Source: Oerskovia flava (GTDB lineage Bacteria > Actinomycetota > Actinomycetes > Actinomycetales > Cellulomonadaceae). Taken from it: a DNA stretch of 64,000 nucleotides. The position numbers and the translations under genes are program-made. This document shows positions 10,465 through 18,607 of this stretch, one piece after another (positions within the stretch are counted from its first letter, which is position 1; each line of letters opens with the position of its first letter). A model generated the notes under the pieces. It did no database searches. It saw only the letters and a program-made list of their open reading frames with translations, and was not told the origin of the DNA. Location: the NCBI RefSeq assembly GCF_026163685.1, contig NZ_JAOXSR010000002.1, forward strand, positions 424,130 through 488,129, written 5' to 3'.

Positions 10465-11129
10465 TGCGCGTCGTCATCGCCGGGGCGGGGTCGGTCGGCC
10501 GCTCCATCGCCCGTGAGCTGCTCAGCCACGACCACGAGGTCATGCTCATCGACAAGCAGCCGGCCGCGATGCGGGTCGCCCAGGTGGCCGACGCCGACTG
10601 GTTGCTCGCCGACGCGTGCGAGCTCTCGTCGCTCTCGGAGGCAGGCACCGACGGGTGCGACGTGATCGTCGCCGCCACGGGCGACGACAAGGTCAACCTC
10701 GTGGTCTCCCTGCTCGCGAAGACCGAGTTCGGGGTCCCGCGCACGGTCGCGCGGGTGAACAACCCGAAGAACGAGTGGATGTTCGACTCGTCGTGGGGCG
10801 TGGACGTCGCGGTGTCCACCCCGCGCATCATGACGGCGATGGTCGAGGAGGCCGTCGCGGTCGGCGACCTCGTGCGCATCTTCACGTTCCACCAGTCCGG
10901 GGCGGACATCCTCGAGCTGACGCTGCCACCGGACTCACCGCTCATCGGACGCCGCGTCGGGGAGGTCCGGTGGCCGCCGGACACGGTCCTCGCCGCGATC
11001 GTCCGTGGCCCCCTGCCCATCGCCCCGAGCATCGACGACACCCTGGAGGCGGGCGACGAGCTCCTCATCGTCACGGGCCGCGAGGTCGACGAGGACGCGC
11101 TGCAGAGGTTGCTCGTGACGGGCGAGTAG
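10464..11129 (+). CDS. ceoC: TrkA-family potassium regulatory protein (CeoC-like)
   Basis: The second RCK protein, 221 residues, with a Rossmann domain at 1-120 (VVIAGAGSVGRSIARELLSHDHEV, then LIDKQPAA) and a TrkA-C domain at about 135-221. Its start overlaps the stop of ceoB by one base, indicating a two-gene operon and probably a hetero-oligomeric ring. In mycobacteria the corresponding pair is ceoB-ceoC (Rv2691-Rv2692). Family and operon structure are clear; the identity of the gated transporter is inference. Confidence 0.95.
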   Translation: MRVVIAGAGSVGRSIARELLSHDHEVMLIDKQPAAMRVAQVADADWLLADACELSSLSEAGTDGCDVIVAATGDDKVNLVVSLLAKTEFGVPRTVARVNNPKNEWMFDSSWGVDVAVSTPRIMTAMVEEAVAVGDLVRIFTFHQSGADILELTLPPDSPLIGRRVGEVRWPPDTVLAAIVRGPLPIAPSIDDTLEAGDELLIVTGREVDEDALQRLLVTGE

Positions 11130-11183
11130 GCCGGGCGCGGAGAGCCGCCGGGCGACCCCGGCGCGTGGCTTCCCGCCCTGCGG

Positions 11184-12038
11184 CTACCCGGCCTGCGGCT
11201 GCGTGGCCTGGTGCGGGCGCCGGACGAGCACCCAGGTCAGCCACAGCACGAACGCCCAGAGCGGGATGCCCATGACGAGGCGCGCGGTGCCGAGCCAGCC
11301 GACCTCCGCCTGCAGGTAGAGCGGGAGCTGCACGGCCAGGCGCACCGCGAACATCCCCACCCAGAGCCACGTCGCCACCGCGTAGCGGCGCATCCGCACC
11401 GGGTCCTCGCGCCACGTCGCCGCCCAGCGACGCAGTGCGGCGACGACGCCCCCCTCGGGCACCTCGCCGCTCCCACCGGACCAGCCGCTGCGCAGCGCCT
11501 CGACGACCAGCCCGACGACGGGCCAGCGCACGAGGATCGAGACCAGCATCGCCACGAGGTAGATCGCGTTGACCCACAGGCCCCAGGCAAAGTAGTCCTG
11601 GGCCTCTCCGGACCGCCACGCCCACAGCACACCGATACCGACGCCGAGCAGCCCGCCGAACGCCTGCGTCATCGGGGTGCGCTGGACCAGCCGCGCGCCG
11701 ACGGCCACGAGCGCCACCGCGACCGACGACCACAGGGCCGGCGAGAGCTCGCGCGTCACCGTGTAGACGACCACGAAGACGAGCCCGGGCGCCACGGACT
11801 CGACGAGTCCTCGCACACCACCGATGGTCTCGGCGAGCGAGAAGCGCTCAGCGGTGAGCGCCCGCACGCCGCGCGCGGTGCCGTCCTCCGGCGCCGCGAC
11901 GTCATCAGCGGCGCCGACCGCGCCGACCACGTCGACCGTGTCGCCGGCGGGCTCCACGGGCCCGGCTGCGGGCGGGGTGTGCTGCCCGGGGGCGGAGTTC
12001 TCGGGCCGCGGCTCGGGGCCAGGGGGAACGTGGGTCAT
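11184..12038 (-). CDS. DUF3159 integral membrane protein
   Basis: A 284-residue protein of the DUF3159 family, function unknown, counterpart of M. tuberculosis Rv2693c. The first 65 residues are low complexity (Pro/Ala/Asp-rich). A conserved soluble stretch follows (FSLAETIGGVRGLVES), then about six transmembrane helices including PGLVFVVVYTVTR, YFAWGLWVNAIYLVAMLVS and YAVATWLWVGMFAVRLAVQ. Start is ATG at 12038. It follows the OB-fold and DUF3710 genes in the same direction (67 nt gap) and probably shares their transcript. Conserved position next to ceoBC suggests a link to membrane physiology, but this is only context. Confidence 0.9.
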   Translation of the reverse strand: MTHVPPGPEPRPENSAPGQHTPPAAGPVEPAGDTVDVVGAVGAADDVAAPEDGTARGVRALTAERFSLAETIGGVRGLVESVAPGLVFVVVYTVTRELSPALWSSVAVALVAVGARLVQRTPMTQAFGGLLGVGIGVLWAWRSGEAQDYFAWGLWVNAIYLVAMLVSILVRWPVVGLVVEALRSGWSGGSGEVPEGGVVAALRRWAATWREDPVRMRRYAVATWLWVGMFAVRLAVQLPLYLQAEVGWLGTARLVMGIPLWAFVLWLTWVLVRRPHQATQPQAG

Positions 12039-12105
12039 GGTAGATCTCTCGTCGGTGACGGGGTGCTCAGGGTGGCCGGGCAGCAGGAGGCTCCCGTCGC
12101 AGCGA

Positions 12106-12477
12106 TCACTCGCCGGGACGGGGGCGCAACTCGTAGCGCGGGTTGTACATGGTGCGACGACCGTCGATCTCGGAGACGAACCCCTCGACCTTGGCGCGCC
12201 GGCCGGGCTCGATGCCCGCGATCCGGCGCCGCCCGAGCCACACGAGGTCGACCGCGCCGGAGCCGTCGTACAGCTCCGCCTCGACGGTCGGCACGCCGTC
12301 CCGGGGACGCAGGACGACAGAGCGCAGCACGCCCGCGACGGTGGCGCGCGAGCGGTTCGTGAGCCCGGACACCGCGGAACAGCCGACCTGGCGGGCGGCC
12401 TCGTCGCGCTCCTCCCCCGCCGTCAGCTCCTCCTGGCTCGCGACGACCGAGCGCAGCACCTCGCGCAGGTTCGTCAT
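12106..12477 (-). CDS. OB-fold nucleic acid-binding protein
   Basis: A 123-residue protein with a single OB-fold (tRNA_anti-like). The N-terminal helix MTNLREVLRSVVASQEELTAGEERDEAARQ is followed by strands containing RATVAGVLRSVVLRP, VEAELYDGSGAVDLVWLGRR and PGRRAKVEGFVSEIDGRRTMYNPRYEL. This is the Rv2694c family; no experimental role is known to me. Start is ATG at 12477, only 2 nt after the stop of the DUF3710 gene; an in-frame TTG at 12483 overlaps that stop and is less likely. The tight spacing means translational coupling within a dut-proximal operon. Confidence 0.92.
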   Translation of the reverse strand: MTNLREVLRSVVASQEELTAGEERDEAARQVGCSAVSGLTNRSRATVAGVLRSVVLRPRDGVPTVEAELYDGSGAVDLVWLGRRRIAGIEPGRRAKVEGFVSEIDGRRTMYNPRYELRPRPGE

Positions 12478-12479
12478 GG

Positions 12480-13202
12480 TCAACGGATCTCCGTGATCTC
12501 GGGGCCACGCGTGAGCGGGTCGAACGTCGGCGCCTCCGGCGTCGCGCCCCCGGCCGGCGGCACCTGCGCCGTCGCGCCCTTGCCGGGCAGGTTCAGCGAG
12601 AGCAGGTCGCGCGGCGGGCGCGGGCTCTGGTCCCGGACGACGACGATGTTGGCGAAGACCGCCTCGAGGACCTTCGCCTCGGCGGGATCAACAGCGGCCT
12701 TGCCCGTGAGGACGCCGCGCAAGAACCAGCGCGGCCCGTCGAACCCGACGAACCGGGCCGGGCGGGTGCCCGTCCGGCCGTCCGGGGCGGTCGCGGGAAG
12801 CCGCGCGAGCAGCTCTCGGCCGAACGGACCCGGGAGATCGTCCACGGTGCCGCCCTGCTGCGTCACCGACTGGGCGATCTCCTCGCGGATCTCGTCCCAG
12901 ATGCCCTCGGTGCGTGGCGCGGCGAACGCCTGCACCTGCAAGCCGGACCCGCCGACCGCGCAGGCCACGCCGGTGATCTTCTGCGTCTTCTTGTCGATCT
13001 CCATGCGCAGCTCCATGCCACGCACCCCGGGCAGCCAGATCGCGCCCAGGTCCACCCGGCCCGTCGGGCCGTCCACCTGCGAGGCGTCGAACGGCCCCGT
13101 CGTTGGCGCCTCGGACCGCGCGGTCTCGTCCGACGGCGTGTCGGCGGACCGCGCAGGCACCTCCTCGGACGGCTGCGACGCACTACGCCGGAACAAAGCC
13201 AC
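12480..13202 (-). CDS. DUF3710 domain-containing protein
   Basis: A 240-residue soluble protein of the DUF3710 family (Rv2696c counterpart), function unknown. The N-terminus MALFRRSAS is followed by an acidic and Ser-rich linker to about residue 45. The conserved domain starts at VDLGAIWLPGVRGMELRMEID and includes RFVGFDGPRWFLRGVLTG. The tail is Pro-rich. Start is GTG at 13202, selected by GAAGGAG 8 nt upstream; an open frame extends further upstream but has no ribosome site. It heads an operon with the OB-fold and DUF3159 genes, downstream of dut in the same direction. Confidence 0.92.
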   Translation of the reverse strand: MALFRRSASQPSEEVPARSADTPSDETARSEAPTTGPFDASQVDGPTGRVDLGAIWLPGVRGMELRMEIDKKTQKITGVACAVGGSGLQVQAFAAPRTEGIWDEIREEIAQSVTQQGGTVDDLPGPFGRELLARLPATAPDGRTGTRPARFVGFDGPRWFLRGVLTGKAAVDPAEAKVLEAVFANIVVVRDQSPRPPRDLLSLNLPGKGATAQVPPAGGATPEAPTFDPLTRGPEITEIR

Positions 13203-13324
13203 GAAACGCACTCCTTCGACAGTTCGACCACGACCACGGCAGGTCGTGGCACCTGAGGTGAGGAAACCCTCCCTCGTCCACAGTAGTCCGCCCTGGTGGC
13301 AGGTCGAACCGTGGGCAGCACCCG

Positions 13325-13837
13325 TCAGCGGGGCGCCGTCCACCCTCCGCTGGAACCGAACCCGCCCTCGCCCCGGTGCGAACCGGGAAGGCGCTCGGCG
13401 CGGACGAACCGCGCACGCTCGACCTTCTGCACCACGAGCTGGGCGACGCGGTCACCGCGGTGCAGCACCACCGGCGTCGTGGGATCGGTGTTGTGCAGGA
13501 TCACCTTGATCTCGCCGCGGTACCCGGCGTCGACCGTGCCCGGTGCGTTGACGATCGTCAGCCCGTGCCGGGCGGCAAGTCCCGAGCGCGGGTGCACGAA
13601 CGCCGCGTACCCCTGCGGGAGCGCGATCGCGACACCGGTCGGGACGGTCACCCGACCTCCCGGCGGGATCTGCACGTCGACGGTCGTCACGAGGTCCGCG
13701 CCGGCGTCGCCCGGGTGCGCGTAGCCCGGCATCGGGACCCCGTCGTCGAGGAGGACGAGGAGGACGTCGACGTCGGTCGGCTCAGGGGTGACCGTGTGCT
13801 CGCGCACGGGCGCTTCCGCAGTCTCTTCGGTGGACAC
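13325..13837 (-). CDS. dut: dUTP diphosphatase
   Basis: Trimeric dUTPase, 170 residues, hydrolysing dUTP to dUMP and pyrophosphate to keep uracil out of DNA. All five family motifs are visible in order: 1 PGDAGADL, 2 HPRSGLAARHG, 3 IVNAPGTVDAGYRGEI, 4 RGDRVAQLVV, and 5 the flexible C-terminal arm RGEGGFGSSGG. An extra N-terminal extension of about 25 residues (STEETAEAPVREHTVTPEP) precedes the fold, which is longer than usual. Start is GTG at 13837, 7 nt after TAGGCT, so the mRNA is probably leaderless. Position corresponds to Rv2697c. Confidence 0.97.
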   Translation of the reverse strand: MSTEETAEAPVREHTVTPEPTDVDVLLVLLDDGVPMPGYAHPGDAGADLVTTVDVQIPPGGRVTVPTGVAIALPQGYAAFVHPRSGLAARHGLTIVNAPGTVDAGYRGEIKVILHNTDPTTPVVLHRGDRVAQLVVQKVERARFVRAERLPGSHRGEGGFGSSGGWTAPR

Positions 13838-13844
13838 CCGCCAG

Positions 13845-13850
13845 AGCCTA
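13845..13850 (-). promoter_or_regulatory. -10 box of a leaderless dut transcript
   Basis: TAGGCT on the minus strand ends 7 nt before the GTG start, with no Shine-Dalgarno sequence between. The same hexamer recurs before parE and the polyprenyl synthase gene. Confidence 0.55.
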
Positions 13851-13905
13851 GTGCGGACACGGGGTGGGTGCGACCACGTGTCGGCAACCCGGCCACCGCG
13901 ACTGG

Positions 13906-13911
13906 GATACT
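13906..13911 (+). promoter_or_regulatory. -10 box before the DUF3093 gene
   Basis: GATACT ends 6 nt before the ATG at 13918. It is divergent from the dut promoter within an 80-nt gap. The intervening CGGGGG could also act as a weak ribosome site. Confidence 0.45.
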
Positions 13912-13917
13912 CGGGGG

Positions 13918-14370
13918 ATGCAGCGCGCAGAGCTCGACGTCCGCCACCACGAACGACTCCTCCCAGGCATCGGGGGGTGGGTCGCCGGCCTGGCCTTCGC
14001 GGCCGCCGTCGGTGTCGCACTGTGGCCGGCGGACCGGTCCATCGCCGTCGCGGTCGGCGGCGGCGCCGCGGTCGTGGCGCTCGCACTGCTGTGGTGGACC
14101 TCGCCGGTCGTCACCGTCGTGGGCGACCGGTTCCGTGCGGGTCGCGCCGAGATCCCGCTCGACCTGCTCGGCGAGGTCCGGGTGCTCGACGCCGAGGGCA
14201 TGCGGCACGCGCTCGGGCCCGACCTCGACGCCCGCTCCTACGTCTGCCTGCGCTCGTGGGCCCGGACCGGGATCTCGGTCACGGTGACCGACCCGGACGA
14301 CCCCACCCCCTGCTGGGTCGTCTCCACGCGCCGGCCGGCCGAGCTCGCGGCCGCGCTCGGAGCGGCGTGA
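13918..14370 (+). CDS. DUF3093 membrane protein
   Basis: A 150-residue protein of the DUF3093 family (Rv2698 counterpart), function unknown. Two transmembrane helices lie at about residues 18-37 (WVAGLAFAAAVGVALWP) and 42-62 (AVAVGGGAAVVALALLWW). A soluble C-terminal domain follows, with the family features VVTVVGDRFRAGRAEIPLDLLGEV and TGISVTVTDPDDPTPCWVVSTRRP. Start ATG at 13918 follows the -10-like GATACT. It is divergent from dut and convergent with the DUF4193 gene. Confidence 0.92.
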   Translation: MQRAELDVRHHERLLPGIGGWVAGLAFAAAVGVALWPADRSIAVAVGGGAAVVALALLWWTSPVVTVVGDRFRAGRAEIPLDLLGEVRVLDAEGMRHALGPDLDARSYVCLRSWARTGISVTVTDPDDPTPCWVVSTRRPAELAAALGAA

Positions 14371-14396
14371 CGACGGCAGGCTCCTGACGACGGCGA

Positions 14397-14426
14397 CGGC
14401 CGCCGCCCCTCGGGGGGCGACGGCCG
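14397..14426. terminator. Hairpin terminator between DUF3093 and DUF4193 genes
   Basis: Arms CGGCCGCCGCCCC (14397-14409) and GGGGCGACGGCCG (14414-14426) pair with one mismatch around a 4-nt TCGG loop. It lies between convergent genes and can serve both. Confidence 0.6.
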
Positions 14427-14462
14427 TGGTCGAGCGTGCCGGGCGCGTGCGAACGCGTCGGG

Positions 14463-14762
14463 TCAGGCCGCGCACTCCGAGCAGATCTGCTGCCCGTTCT
14501 TCTCGTACGCGAGCTGGCTGCGGTGGTGCACGAGGAAGCAGCTCGCGCAGGTGAACTCGTCCGCCTGGCGCGGCAGCACCCGGACGGAGAGCTCCTCGCC
14601 GGAGAGGTCCGCGCCCGGGAGCTCGAACCCTTCGGCAGCCTCGGTCTCGTCCTCGTCCACAACGCCCGAGCTCTTGTCGGAGCGACGAGCCTGCAGCTCT
14701 TGGATCGAGTCCTCGCTGAGCTCCTCTTCGCTCTTACGGGGGGCGTCGTAGTCAGTTGCCAT
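14463..14762 (-). CDS. DUF4193 zinc-ribbon-like protein
   Basis: A 99-residue acidic protein of the DUF4193 family (Rv2699c counterpart). The N-terminal half is rich in Glu and Asp (MATDYDAPRKSEEELSEDS). The C-terminus carries two CxxC knuckles, CASC and CSEC, around HHRSQLAYEKNGQQI, consistent with a small zinc ribbon. Start ATG at 14762 matches the family N-terminus MATDYDAPR. Function is unknown; it is abundant and universal in actinobacteria as far as I know. It stands alone between dut-DUF3093 and suhB. Confidence 0.93.
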   Translation of the reverse strand: MATDYDAPRKSEEELSEDSIQELQARRSDKSSGVVDEDETEAAEGFELPGADLSGEELSVRVLPRQADEFTCASCFLVHHRSQLAYEKNGQQICSECAA

Positions 14763-14967
14763 CTGGGGGGTCACACTCCGGAACGTGGTATCGATCGGTG
14801 GGTCGTGGTCGTCGGCGGAGTCCGCCGCTCCACGCCGTGGGATGTCGGAGGACATCCGTACTGGTGTACGCGGTAGTAATGCGTTGCGCACCGGAATTGT
14901 TCCCGGCAGGCGAACGGATTCTGCACCATTTCCCGACGTGGCGCACCCTGTGCGCGCGTGGCGCGCG

Positions 14968-15819
14968 TCACCAGCCGGAGTCGGCGTCCAATTCCTCCAG
15001 GATCGTGGTGAGCGCGCGGGCCCCCTCCGGTGCCCCGGCGACCGTCATCGCCTCCCCCGCAGGCCCGTTGCGCAGCCCACCGACGTGCGCTCCCGCCTCG
15101 TGCGCCACGATGCTCCCGGCCGCGAGGTCCCACGGGTTCAGGCCGCGCTCGTAGTACAGGTCCAGCTCGCCGCTGGCCACGAGGCACAGGTCGATCGCCG
15201 CCGCACCCAGGCGCCGCACGTCGCGGATACGCGGGAGGAGCTCGGCGAGGACCCGGCCCTGCTCGGCCCGCCGGCGAGGGTCGTACCCGAAGCCCGTCCC
15301 GACGAGCGCGCGACCCAGGTCGGTCACCGGGTTGACCGTCACCGGCACGCCGTCCAGGGTCGCTCCCCCGCCGATCCCGGCGGTCCACGTCCGGTCGTCC
15401 ACCACCGAGTGCACCGCCCCCGCGAGGACGGTCCAGCTCGCGGGGTCCGGGTCACCGGCGACCACCGCGACGGAGATGGCGTACGAGCTCACGCCGTAGA
15501 GGTAGTTCACCGTGCCGTCGATCGGGTCGATCACCCACGTCAGGCCCGACGTCCCTGCGGAGGCGCCCTCCTCCTCACCGAGGATCGCGTCGTCGGGGCG
15601 CTCCTGCGCGATCATCCGGCGCAGGAGCTGCTCGGAGTCCGCGTCCATCTGGGTGACGATGTCCACGTCGTTCGACTTGGTCGACGCGACCTCGACGCGG
15701 TCCGGCCGGCCGGCACGGACGAGCGCGCCGGCCTCCCTGGCCAACCGCTCGGCGAGGTCGCGCAGGTCGGCGATCGTGACGTCGTCGGGCAGGCGGGGGT
15801 CGTCGCTGAAGGTGATCAC
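14968..15819 (-). CDS. suhB: Inositol monophosphatase family protein
   Basis: A 283-residue Mg2+-dependent phosphatase of the IMPase/SuhB family, probably acting on inositol 1-phosphate for phosphatidylinositol and mycothiol synthesis. The metal-binding motifs are complete: GEEEG, the DPIDGTVNYLYG signature and NPWDLAAGSIVAHEAGA. Start is GTG at 15819, 3 nt after the stop of the TRIC-like channel gene upstream, so the two form an operon. The gene position equals Rv2701c. Between it and DUF4193 the expected cei-type envelope gene is absent; only about 200 nt of non-coding sequence remain. Confidence 0.96.
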   Translation of the reverse strand: MITFSDDPRLPDDVTIADLRDLAERLAREAGALVRAGRPDRVEVASTKSNDVDIVTQMDADSEQLLRRMIAQERPDDAILGEEEGASAGTSGLTWVIDPIDGTVNYLYGVSSYAISVAVVAGDPDPASWTVLAGAVHSVVDDRTWTAGIGGGATLDGVPVTVNPVTDLGRALVGTGFGYDPRRRAEQGRVLAELLPRIRDVRRLGAAAIDLCLVASGELDLYYERGLNPWDLAAGSIVAHEAGAHVGGLRNGPAGEAMTVAGAPEGARALTTILEELDADSGW

Positions 15820-15822
15820 GCG

Positions 15823-16488
15823 TCACATCCTGCCGGACGGCGATCCGCCGCGGCGACCCATCCACGGACCGGGCGCGGACCAGCCGAGCCGGAGCGAGAG
15901 CAGACGGAGCCCGAAGACGAGCAGCACCACGGCGCCCTGCGTCCACACCGTGAGCGCGTCCACCTGCCACAGCACCGCGGTCGCCCCCGCACCGAGCAGC
16001 GCCGGGATCGCGTAGAGCTGGCGGTCCTGGAGGATCAGCGGGACCTCACCCGTGAGCACGTCGCGCAGGATGCCCCCACCGACGCCGGTCAGGACGCCCA
16101 CGAACACCGACGCGAGCATCCCCGCACCCAGCTCGAGCCCTTTGACCGTGCCCACGAGGACGAAGAGCGCCAACGCTCCGGCATCGAGGACGATGATCGT
16201 GCGGCGCATGCGCTCCAGGCGCGGGTGAAAGAAGAAGATCACGAGGCCGGCGAGCACCGCCGTGGCCACGAGCCGCCAGTCGGAGATGCCGACGGGCGGC
16301 ACGGCGCCGATGAGCACGTCGCGCAGCATCCCGCCCCCGAGACCCGCTGCCCAGGCCAGCACGAGCACCCCGAAGACGTCGAACCGCTTGCGCACCGCGG
16401 ACAGGCCGCCCGACAGCGCGACGCAGAAGATGCCGCCCAGCTCGAGCACGTCGTTCAGGGGGAGGTCCGGGGTCACACCACGCATCAT
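15823..16488 (-). CDS. TRIC-like (YadS/UPF0126) cation channel protein
   Basis: A 221-residue membrane protein of the UPF0126/TRIC family with about seven transmembrane helices. The internal repeat typical of the family is clear: VLVLAWAAGLGGGMLRDVLIGAVP and VFVGVLTGVGGGILRDVLTGEVP, each with the GGGxLRD kink. Animal TRIC proteins are trimeric cation channels, and prokaryotic members conduct K+ and Na+; a similar role is inferred here. Start is the first of two ATGs (16488), with GGGAGG 5-6 nt upstream. It is translated just ahead of suhB in the same operon. Confidence 0.92.
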   Translation of the reverse strand: MMRGVTPDLPLNDVLELGGIFCVALSGGLSAVRKRFDVFGVLVLAWAAGLGGGMLRDVLIGAVPPVGISDWRLVATAVLAGLVIFFFHPRLERMRRTIIVLDAGALALFVLVGTVKGLELGAGMLASVFVGVLTGVGGGILRDVLTGEVPLILQDRQLYAIPALLGAGATAVLWQVDALTVWTQGAVVLLVFGLRLLSLRLGWSAPGPWMGRRGGSPSGRM

Positions 16489-16644
16489 CCCAGCCTCCCG
16501 TCTCCCCGCCCAGGCCAGGCGGCACGCCGACGCGAGTCCGCGGCACACCGCACCGCTTGTCGCACCACAGGCACGGGAGATGGCACCCTCGAGGAAGCGG
16601 GTGCCGGCCGGAGTGCACCGATCTGCTGGGTGTTGGAGGAATCG

Positions 16645-17898
16645 ATGGGCGAGCTGGAGCTGGTGAAGCTGCACGAGGACGGGGAGCACCTGGTCCTCGC
16701 CGGGGCAGACGGCACGCAGTTCGTGCTGCCCATCACCGAGTCGTTGCGCGCCGCCGTGCGTCGGGACCGGCCGCAGCTCGAGCACCTGCGCGCCCAGGAC
16801 GCGAGCAGCCTGCCGCCGCGTGAGATCCAGGCACGCCTGCGTGCCGGGCAGTCGGTGGACGAGGTCGCCGAGACGGCGGGCATCCCCACCGAGCAGGTCC
16901 GGCGGTACGCAGGCCCCGTCGAGGCGGAGCAGGAGTACGTGATCCGCCGGGCGCAGTCGACCGTCGTCGGGCACGACGCCGACTCCCCCACCCTCGGTGA
17001 CCTCGCGTCCGCGCGGCTCACCGCCCGCGACGTCGACCCCGAGAGCGTCGAGTGGACGGCCGCGCGGGAGACCGGCAAGCCGTGGGTCCTCACCGCCGCC
17101 TTCCGGATCGGCGAGAAGACCCGCACCGCACGGTGGACGTACGACCCGTCGAGCCGCGCGCTGCACGACCTCGACGACGAGGCCCGCTGGCTCTCCCAGG
17201 GCGAGACGGCCGACGCGCCGCTCCCCCGCGGCATCGGCGCGCCCGTCTTCGACGTCGACGCGGCACCGCGCCGCGCGCTCGCCGCGGTGCCCCCGCCGGC
17301 GGCCGAGCCTGACGACGCACCGCCCCCGCCGGCGGAGCCCGCCGACGACGAGACCGCGACCCTGCTCGACGCGCTCAGCCAACGACGGGGGGTGCGCGCC
17401 CCGAGCACCGAGAGCACCGACGACCTCGACGACGAGACCGGCGACCACGACCCGCCGGGGCCCGAGCACCGGCCCGACGAGTTCGGCCCGCAGAGCACGT
17501 TCGACCTCGAGGGCCTGGATCCCCCGGCCCTGGCGTCGCACCCCTCACGCGGCGCGACGGTCCTCACGCTCGCCCGGCCTCGGGTCGAGCTCGCGGCGAC
17601 CGACGGCACGACGAGCACCGACGACGTCAGCCGTGCGGACGACGCACCCCGCCCCCACGGGACGGAGGCGACCGACGGACCGGGGGCCGAGCACCCGTCA
17701 CCGGGCGACGACCCGTCCGCGTCGGCACTTGCGACCCCACCCCCGACGTCGCCCCAGGCCCCGCCGCAGCCGTCCCCCGGATCGCACGGGCACGAGCCGG
17801 ACGCCCCGAACCGGGAGGCACGACGAGCGGCGCGCAAGGGCCGCGCGAAGGTCCCGAGCTGGGACGAGATCGTCTTCGGCGCGCGACCCGAGCACTGA
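16645..17898 (+). CDS. sepH: Septation protein SepH
   Basis: A 417-residue cell-division protein of the SepH family (DUF3071), known in Streptomyces and mycobacteria to bind FtsZ and promote its assembly. The conserved N-terminal domain begins at MGELELVKLHEDGEHLVL. A helix-turn-helix-like segment (IQARLRAGQSVDEVAETAGIPTEQVRRYAGPV) lies at about 60-95, and WVLTAAFRIGEKTRTARWTYD ends the conserved part near 170. From about 190 on it is acidic, Pro-rich and apparently disordered, ending in the short conserved ARKGRAKVPSWDEIVFG. ATG at 16645 is fixed by GGAGGA 4 nt upstream. It is convergent with tdk. Confidence 0.95.
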   Translation: MGELELVKLHEDGEHLVLAGADGTQFVLPITESLRAAVRRDRPQLEHLRAQDASSLPPREIQARLRAGQSVDEVAETAGIPTEQVRRYAGPVEAEQEYVIRRAQSTVVGHDADSPTLGDLASARLTARDVDPESVEWTAARETGKPWVLTAAFRIGEKTRTARWTYDPSSRALHDLDDEARWLSQGETADAPLPRGIGAPVFDVDAAPRRALAAVPPPAAEPDDAPPPPAEPADDETATLLDALSQRRGVRAPSTESTDDLDDETGDHDPPGPEHRPDEFGPQSTFDLEGLDPPALASHPSRGATVLTLARPRVELAATDGTTSTDDVSRADDAPRPHGTEATDGPGAEHPSPGDDPSASALATPPPTSPQAPPQPSPGSHGHEPDAPNREARRAARKGRAKVPSWDEIVFGARPEH

Positions 17899-17923
17899 GG
17901 GCGCTCGCGCCGATCGCCGCGGG

Positions 17924-18577
17924 TCAGCCGTCCTGGTCGGCGAGGTCCAGGTAGAGCGAACCGGGCGACCCGGCGAGCACGCGGGCGGAGCGGGACGTCA
18001 TCCTCCGCATGTGGTGGCGGCGGCAGAGCACCTCGTAGCTCACCTCGCCGGCGTCCGTGTCGCCGACGACGACCTGCGCGCCCTCGACCACCATCTGCCC
18101 ATCGACCGTCCGGGCGTTGTGGGTCGCGCGCGCACCGCACCAGCACAGGGACTGCACCTGGAGCACCTCGACACGGTCCGCGAGCTCGATCAGGCGCGTC
18201 GAGCCCGGGAAGAGGCGGGTGCGGAAGTCGGTCGTGATGCCGAAGGCGAAGACGTCGATCTCGATCTCGTCCACCAGTCGTGCGAGCTGCTCGACCTGGT
18301 CGCACGAGTAGAACTGCGCCTCGTCGCACACGAGGTACTCCACGCTCCCCCGCCCACGCTCACCGGTGACCTCGGCCCAGAAGTCGGTGGTGTCGGTGAC
18401 CTCGCGCGCCACGACCTCGAGACCGAGCCGCGAGGACAACCGGTCGTTGCCGGCGCGGTCGTCACGGGTGAAGATCAGGCCACGCCGGCCCCGGGCGGCG
18501 TGGTTGTGGTCGAGCTGGAGGGCGAGGGTGGACTTGCCGCAGTCCATCGTCCCGGAGAAGAAGACGAGCTCAGCCAC
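17924..18577 (-). CDS. tdk: Thymidine kinase
   Basis: Type II thymidine kinase, 217 residues, phosphorylating thymidine for salvage into dTMP. The P-loop SGTMDCGKST is at residues 8-17; the Cys before Gly replaces the Ser common in other bacteria. The Mg-binding VCDEAQFYSC follows near residue 84, and the lasso/zinc site is formed by CWCGARAT and VLCRRHH. Length and motif order are normal. Start is ATG at 18577 (MAELVFFSG). It precedes the alkaline-phosphatase-like gene by 30 nt in the opposite sense of reading order (that gene's stop is at 18608) and probably ends a minus-strand operon. Confidence 0.95.
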   Translation of the reverse strand: MAELVFFSGTMDCGKSTLALQLDHNHAARGRRGLIFTRDDRAGNDRLSSRLGLEVVAREVTDTTDFWAEVTGERGRGSVEYLVCDEAQFYSCDQVEQLARLVDEIEIDVFAFGITTDFRTRLFPGSTRLIELADRVEVLQVQSLCWCGARATHNARTVDGQMVVEGAQVVVGDTDAGEVSYEVLCRRHHMRRMTSRSARVLAGSPGSLYLDLADQDG

Positions 18578-18607
18578 GGTGGTCTGCCTTTCGTGTCATG
18601 GAGCCGC

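Noticed and set aside
14785..16644. Upstream in-frame extension of sepH by about 600 codons
   Set aside because: It runs antisense through suhB and the TRIC-like gene; the ribosome site and family N-terminus fix the start at 16645.
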